From: Cruorifilaria tuberocauda
Taxonomy: Eukaryota; Nematoda; Chromadorea; Rhabditida; Onchocercidae
Assembly (NCBI GenBank): GCA_013365365.1
Contig: JABVXU010000453.1
Location: 1-43,439 of the forward strand
Direction of reading: 5' to 3'
DNA length: 43,439 nucleotides
In this document: in pieces, positions 37,601 to 43,439 of the stretch
Numbering within the stretch: position 1 is the first letter of the stretch
How the letters are laid out: the number at the start of each line of letters is the position of its first letter
Made by a program: the position numbers and the translations under genes
Notes under the pieces: generated by a model
What the model saw: only the letters and a program-made list of their open reading frames with translations
Database searches by the model: none
What the model was told of the DNA's origin: nothing

Positions 37601-39331
37601 AAAATTAATAAGCGAATCACTTTGTAAAGAATTTATTTTGGATTCAAAACAATTTTTTTTTGATCAATTATTATTTATACCCTTTATCCCTTTAGAATTC
37701 TCAGATGATCAATTTATAAGAATTTAAGAAACTTTCCCAAATTTTAATGGGATTTTCATATTATCGATATGCGGATTTAAGAAACATTTGCAAATTAATT
37801 TGAACATTAATTTAAAGAGGCATTTCGAAATGTTAATAAATTTGTGCAAACGTTTGAATAAAAGCAGTTGAAGAAACATTTGGAAATTTTAACAGAAATT
37901 ATGGAACAGTAGTAAATTGATGATTTTTAGATATTAATTAATATATGATATATACCAATAGTAGTATACAAGCTAGCAGAATAGTAAACACCGCCCCAAA
38001 TATTCCATTTTGTATCTTCCATCATTGGTTGCTTAATTTCGATTCCTAATTCTCGCTCATACCAATTGAATACATCACTGGCAAGTTTGATTTTTTGATT
38101 TTCCAGCTCTGATATGCTCATACTTTCATTTTGCACATATAATTTTTCTCTGTCAATTTCCCATAATTTCCTAAATTATTTATTAATAATTATTTCGTTT
38201 ATTCTTCCCTTCTTTTTTATTTATTTTTCGTTTATTTGATGAAGTTATTTATATTACATTTCTGTGCTTAAAAATGAAAATTTCGAAGATTTTATCATTT
38301 AAGAGGAATTGCGTCCAAAACTGTCAATACAGGAAGCAATTGATATGAATTAGTTTACGAATATATTGAATGAAATTATTCATTGATATTATCGTGAAGA
38401 CAATTAATATGATTGTGCTAAAAGACTATTTTCTTATTTTTCCTTTCCTCTCTCTATTACTTTATTATGTTGTAAAGTTTAAAATCCATCCAGTTTATTA
38501 GCATATGAGTGTTAATGGATAGATTATCCAATTTCATTTATATAAAGATATTTCAATAAATAAACCGGTATATTTAATAATTATTTTAACAACAAGAATT
38601 TATCGTATTAGTAATTTTTAAATAGCATTCATTATCAAAATCATAGTAAGTAAGTACTCAATGATTCATGATATCAAATGACTATTTGTTTCTTTATTCT
38701 AAATTTTAAATAAGATCTAAAATTAAATTTCGTTAAGCCTTAAAGAATATATAAGTAAAATTGTTGATTATTAAACAATACTTATAAATATATACTTGAA
38801 AATTTCTGTTTGATATGTTTTGCGCTTTTCATAAAGATCCATATCATGCCTATATTTCATCAAGATTTCTTTTTTATCGTAATTGCCTGAAAAATGATAA
38901 ATCGAATAGAAAATAAATTTAATTTAAAGAAGAGAAAAGAATTATTTCCGAAGTTTTGATCCATTTGATATCGTTAAACAAATTATCACGTAATTCAATA
39001 CAACATTTGCTGCTCACAAATCTTCCATTCAATAACAGAAACTGAAATTTATTCGTGACATTAAACATCAAACATCAAACATCAAACTTCGAGAACTTTC
39101 CTTTTCATTTTTTGTTTGAAATTTTCTGTAAAATTTAAATGAGAAAAAGAATTTTAAACTATGATAGTTTTTGAAAATTGATAATTTTTAATCTATTTTA
39201 CCTTCGATAGCGCTAAAAACAATACCACCAATAAAAGAGTATGCAAAAAGTATGATAAGCCAAATTAAGTTCCGCCATATTGTTCGGCCACCGGTTGTTT
39301 TTCCAGCTTTTGCCTCCCTCGGTGGTTCCAT
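34676..39331 (-). CDS. Two-pore-domain (TWK-type) potassium channel
   Basis: Ten exons on the minus strand: 39331-39202, 38886-38796, 38170-37956, 37347-37140, 36809-36707, 36424-36226, 35927-35824, 35608-35484, 35212-35102 and 34886-34676, giving 498 residues. TM1 is about 20-41 (LIWLIILFAYSFIGGIVFSA). A long extracellular cap with an NES glycosylation site follows. Pore loop 1 carries TTIGYGN (142-148), TM2 is about 158-183, TM3 about 276-295, pore loop 2 carries TTIGLGD (312-318), and TM4 is about 326-349. A charged cytoplasmic tail of about 150 residues closes the protein. Two pore loops with T-I-G-Y-G and T-I-G-L-G filters define K2P leak channels at the plasma membrane. TM2 carries an uncommon Glu (ILLEWG). 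The specific TWK orthologue cannot be named. An in-frame ATG at 39391 would add 20 residues. The ninth exon uses a GTTGGA donor because the earlier GTAAAC would break the frame. Confidence 0.94.
39063..39087. repeat. 7-bp tandem repeat (AAACATC)
   Basis: About 3.6 perfect copies of aaacatc lie in the first intron of the potassium channel gene. A small microsatellite-like array; no function suggested. Confidence 0.75.
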
Positions 39332-41094
39332 TTTTTGCTTGCCGTAATTTATCTTTAAATTAATAATCAAATATTCGTCAAATCGATACATATAATAAAT
39401 TTTTATTTATAAAAAAAATAAGATTATTATAATATTATTTATGTTAAAGATAGAATTATTGAAGTATGTCATTTTATAATATTTAATTTTTTTTCATGGC
39501 AATCCGTTAGTTAATTCTTTTAAATTTATCATCACTTTTTGTTTTAGTTTACTTTTGCAACGATTTTTGTAATTGCAACCGAATTTGCTTTTTTCTTCCA
39601 TTTTTCTAAATTCATTGAAATAATTATTCATATGTTTTCGTTATTTTTATATTCTAACATTTTTTCGAATAAAGCTATGCTTTCAATTCTTCATTTTCTG
39701 CTCTCATCTCTATTATATTATATGTGTTTTGTTATCATTTCTTCAAAATCCATAAGTTTTTCTCTAAAATTTCTCTAACACTGATTTTTTCCAAAGTGAT
39801 AGATCTTAACATATTTCAACTTAATTTTAAGTGAGAAAATCACAAATAATCAATAACTCATATTTTGAAATACTCGTTTATAATAGAAAGTATCATTTTT
39901 CGCTATGATCCATTTCAAATACCTTCGCTTTGCTTTTCTTTCTTTATTGAAAGAATTTGATTGACATTAATATTACTTTTCTTGTTTATAAAATAATTTT
40001 ACTTCAAATTTTCTTTAAAACAAGATTTAAGCTTAGTGAGGTAATTTTAAAAATTTTCAAATTTCAAAACATTGGGAATTAATCATCAAAATATTTTCAT
40101 ACGTTACAATTCCTCATAACCAAATACCGATCTCACTTCTTTTGATAAAACTATTATTTGTAACTTAATCCAATCTAGCCTATAAGTGACATCTGTCACT
40201 CTTCCACTTTATGAAATACTGATCTTGCTTTTTTTCATGTCACTGATAATTATTACCGTACTTAATTCAATTACCGTAAATAGTTCATACATGTGATACT
40301 TTCTGAAACTTCTAATACAGCTGATAATTATTATCAAATCTAATTGAATCTTGAATATTTCATATGGAAGTCAGGTTAAATCAGTAATTCCTATGAATCT
40401 TATTTTGATGAATATTTGAGACTTCCCAATTAATTTCATTTCAGTAACTGAGGTTACTTTCCCTATATTATGCTTGTTTCTTGAAACCAAAATAAATCCT
40501 TTTTATAGTAAATTTGAAAAAAATAAAATAATTTAAATATTGCGAAACAACAAGATGTTAATGGAATGCGCATTATGGTTTTTCGTTATTATATTTGAAG
40601 TGATTTTATAAAAGTTAATTTTAAAAAATCCAAATAGTAATAAGGAATTGAAGCTTGACTGAAATGATTTATTACTTCATTATTTTTCTTTGAAATTCAT
40701 GTGAACATTTCCAGCAACAGATGTTAGAATGAAAGGTTTGATAAATAGACAGAAACAGTAAGAAATTCAGTGTAATTGAACTTAAAGAGCCAAGTTTCAG
40801 GATATGAATTTTACGTTATTTTACAATTTATTTGCTACATTTTCAGCAGAAACAGAGAAATTGAAGGAATAAATATAATATTTGTTGGCAAAAAAATTGT
40901 TGCATAAACGCTAAGCAAGTGAATGAGTACCACAATCGAGCCTGTTTAAACTTCTATCTGTCCTAAATCGTACTTAATTATTTCACTAATGAATAATAAC
41001 TGGTTCGACGTCTTCGATTAATTTATTATCTGCTTAAGTATTCACTTTCTGAAACTATTCGATGATCGAATCTCATTTCCATCTTTAAATTTAT
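39332..41094. other. Intergenic, upstream of K+ channel gene
   Basis: AT-rich sequence that should hold the channel promoter and the 3' flank of the microprotein gene. No exon, RNA gene or strong repeat was recognised. The first 60 bases are open in frame with the channel and could be coding if ATG 39391 is used. Confidence 0.55.
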
Positions 41095-41431
41095 TCAAAG
41101 TTCATAAAAATTTGCCTCAAACGATTGTCGTCGCTTACGTTTTCTTCGTCGTTTTTCATTCGGTATCGCTGAATCTGCCGCCATTGAATTATCCTTAAAT
41201 AAATACTAATTTTTAAAATTACAACTGAGATTGTAATGGTTCTTTCTATTAATATATATTTTCGCTTTCATTCTAACATTAAATTAATTTTACCTCGCCA
41301 AATAGCAAAAGTGGCGATCCTTTGACATCGGTAAAATTTTGTAGAACAATTGCTGGAGTTTGTTCAGCACCAGTTAAACCTATCCTATCATCCAGTGTTT
41401 GAACTTTACCATTTATTCCTTTTGGTCGCAT
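41095..41431 (-). CDS. Two-exon microprotein, 78 residues, basic cluster
   Basis: Exon 1 (41431-41294, 46 codons) starts MRPKGINGKVQTLDDRIGLT and ends at a gtaaaa donor. Exon 2 (41193-41095, 32 codons plus TGA) begins after tatttatttaag and reads DNSMAADSAIPNEKRRRKRK before ending FEANFYEL. The junction is phase 0. Exon 1 has balanced, non-low-complexity composition (QTPAIVLQNFTDVKGSP), unlike surrounding introns. The RRRKRKRR run is a textbook nuclear-localisation or RNA-binding patch. There is no signal peptide or membrane segment. No family is recognised. Each exon alone is below usual ORF-length cut-offs, so automated annotation could easily miss this gene. A first or last exon of a longer transcript cannot be excluded, although the ATG and stop are both clean. 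Confidence 0.6.
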
Positions 41432-43439
41432 TGTAATAAGTTTAGATCAAACTTAATCGCTGTGCTATTAATAACTTACAATATATTTATGAAATTATAA
41501 CTTATGTTTGATTTATTAGTCACTAATCATCAATGCTTTCATAATGATAGTGATAAGTGATACCATTTTGTTAAGACTACTTGCAAAGAAGAAAAAAGGG
41601 AAATGATCCTGTGATGATAGTTCATCTCAATATCCTGTATTATCTGAATGTTTTAATCGGTCAAATGAAAAGTCCACTTTTTAAAAGTTTTAAAATCAAC
41701 CTTAGCATATTTCAGATTTTCAATATTAAAAATCTTTTTACAAAATATAAGTCACTGGAGGGAATGGACAAGAGGATTAAAAAATCCACTAAATAGAAGG
41801 AACGTTCTCTGTTTTTAATACATTAATTCATTCATTTATGTTGGAAATTCGATGTTGATTTTCTCAATTTCTAGGGTGATAGCATAAAATTAATTGTCAA
41901 TAATCATGAAAGGAAGGAAGAAAGAGAGGAAAAGAAAAAGAGAAAAAGTTCTTATTTATTTTATACAGGAATTGATATTAATTTTTTAATTTAATTTTTA
42001 AACTTTGAAAGCTCGAAGTGAAATATTGGAAATCGAAGGAAGAAAAGTCTTCAAAGAAGGAGAAAAAGAAAAAAGCAAAATTTTCATTACTGATAGTTAG
42101 CTAACAAACGTGGAATGAGTTGATATTTCGAAAGTTAACAACTGAAGTATTTAGCTGAATGATGACTGTTGCTTTCGCTCAGTCATATCAAACATTAGCT
42201 AAAACAAATAGGAAAGGGGAAGATGAATGATTTGACAGGAAACATAAAGAAAAAGAGGGAGAGAGAGAGATAAAAAGACAGGAAAGAGTTTAAAAAGTTA
42301 AAAGCAATAATCAGCAAAAACAAGTATTTAGCAATAAATCAGTGAAATTAAAGGGCAGAATAGTAGCTATGTTAAAGTGCTTTTTTTATTAAAAGGTTCT
42401 TAGAAACTGTGCGTGTGGGTGTGTGGGTGTTGTCCGTGTGTGTGTATGGGTGTGTGTTTATGAGTGCGTGATGATAAGTTTTTTACAAAATCATTAATTG
42501 AGATATGTAGAAACTAGGTTAAATTATATCTAAATATAAATAAAAATATTTATTCCAATCAGATAGTGTTGTTTTCATTTAAATACATGTTATATCTTAT
42601 CTTTTAATTTACTCCAAAATTCGGATAACTTATAATTAATCATGAAGTACATGGAAAAAGTTATGAGAGTGCAATGGCAGAATAAGTTAAAATTTAAACA
42701 GAAGATAGTTTAACCTAATTAATTAATTAAATAATGCTAAATTATTTAATCTAACCAAATTTTTTTAATAGCTGAAAGATTCTTGTTGATAGATTAAATA
42801 AAAAATTTTTTAGACATTCTATACTGCACTTTCCAGAACAGTTCACTTCGTTTCGAAATAATTAAATGATTGGAAATGCTTTTATCTATCAATCAATTCG
42901 AAAAACTTATACGTTCATTTTTATCTTTTCCTTTGTTTGAATACTTTACATAATTTAATATTTCTGTAATCAGGTTCTAGCTTCCGTATCAGTTGAAAGA
43001 AGCAAATTTCACTTATTCAAGTTTTTGTTTCTTTTCTTTTGCTGCTGTTCACAGTGCTTTTTGTTTGCTTCCTCTTATGTGCACTTTCATGCTTTATGCT
43101 TCACTTCATTGCCGCCTTTTTATCAGTCTCATGATAACTGCAAATGATCGCCAAGTCTCTAATTGTGTTTTTAAGCTGAAGAAAACTGTTAAGAATATTC
43201 AAATTAAATACTCATTTTTCTCTATATAATATTTTTTTATAAATAATAGGTGTATGCGAAACTTTCACCAAAATATTTACATTTCATATTTCTTATTTGG
43301 AATATATTTTTCATACATACTTAAGAGTCTAAAATATAGTATGTTCTTTGTGAATAAAAAAATAAATGACTGTTTTACATCTGAAATGACTATAAAGTTA
43401 CTGTATTTAAAAAAAATTTTCATTCAAAATAAGCTTTTA
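41432..43439. other. Low-complexity terminal region
   Basis: No gene supported. It holds long purine-rich stretches (about 41900-41950, 42000-42080 and 42240-42290) and a TG-rich tract. The open frames at 41581-41796 and 42993-43229 lack splice or start context and have AT-driven composition. Confidence 0.55.
42409..42470. repeat. TG-rich microsatellite
   Basis: An imperfect (TG)n/(TGGG)n tract of about 60 bp containing runs such as gtgtgtgtgt and gtgtgggtgt. It stands out from AT-rich surroundings and is likely polymorphic in length. Confidence 0.8.

Noticed and set aside
42993..43229. Secretory-looking small ORF
   Set aside because: It starts at TTG, has only AT-driven composition and no supporting context.
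1..43439. CRISPR arrays, prokaryotic operons, intact transposon genes or integrated viral genes
   Set aside because: No regularly spaced repeats and no transposase, reverse transcriptase or viral protein motifs were seen. The gene structure is spliced and eukaryotic throughout.

Overview
The window looks like nuclear DNA of a parasitic, probably filarial, nematode. It is strongly AT-rich. The genes are split into many small exons by AT-rich introns with tttcag-type acceptors and gtaag/gta-type donors. The encoded families (ING4/5-type PHD protein, Memo, FBXO47/PROM-1, TWK-type two-pore K+ channel) are animal and fit a nematode. Species cannot be fixed from sequence alone. Exon models were built by hand: each junction was checked for GT/AG and reading phase, and protein families were recognised from memory, without searches.

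Layout: (1) 1778-4257 (+) ING4/5-type PHD-finger chromatin reader. (2) 5037-8734 (-) complete 10-exon Memo homologue. (3) 8735-12000 gene-poor, with a cluster of nuclear-receptor half-sites, a degenerate tRNA-Val-like sequence and a doubtful isolated exon. (4) 12001-12231 (-) small ORF with one membrane segment and a Lys/Glu-rich tail. (5) 13278-16266 (+) multi-exon secreted-type protein ending in a noggin/trunk/PTTH-like cysteine pattern. (6) 18349-20677 (-) NHL-type beta-propeller-like protein. (7) 22504-28093 (+) large unrecognised protein, mostly disordered, with three dynein-light-chain-like motifs and an ordered-looking C-terminus. (8) 29041-32020 (+) FBXO47/PROM-1 homologue. (9) 32727-34327 (+) unrecognised basic protein. 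(10) 34676-39331 (-) two-pore potassium channel. (11) 41095-41431 (-) two-exon microprotein of 78 residues. The last 2 kb hold only low-complexity DNA.

There is no bacterial-style operon. Three gene pairs converge (ING/Memo, cystine-knot/NHL, 217-residue protein/K+ channel) and one pair diverges over 1.8 kb (NHL / large scaffold). An E2F-like element, with an identical 11-bp core in opposite orientation, precedes both the large scaffold gene and the 217-residue gene. The latter is next to the meiotic F-box gene, so a shared germline or cell-cycle programme is possible but unproven.

The most notable item is the candidate noggin/trunk/PTTH-like factor at 13278-16266. Next are the LC8-motif scaffold, an almost perfect 77-nt hairpin at 17000, and the 78-residue microprotein.
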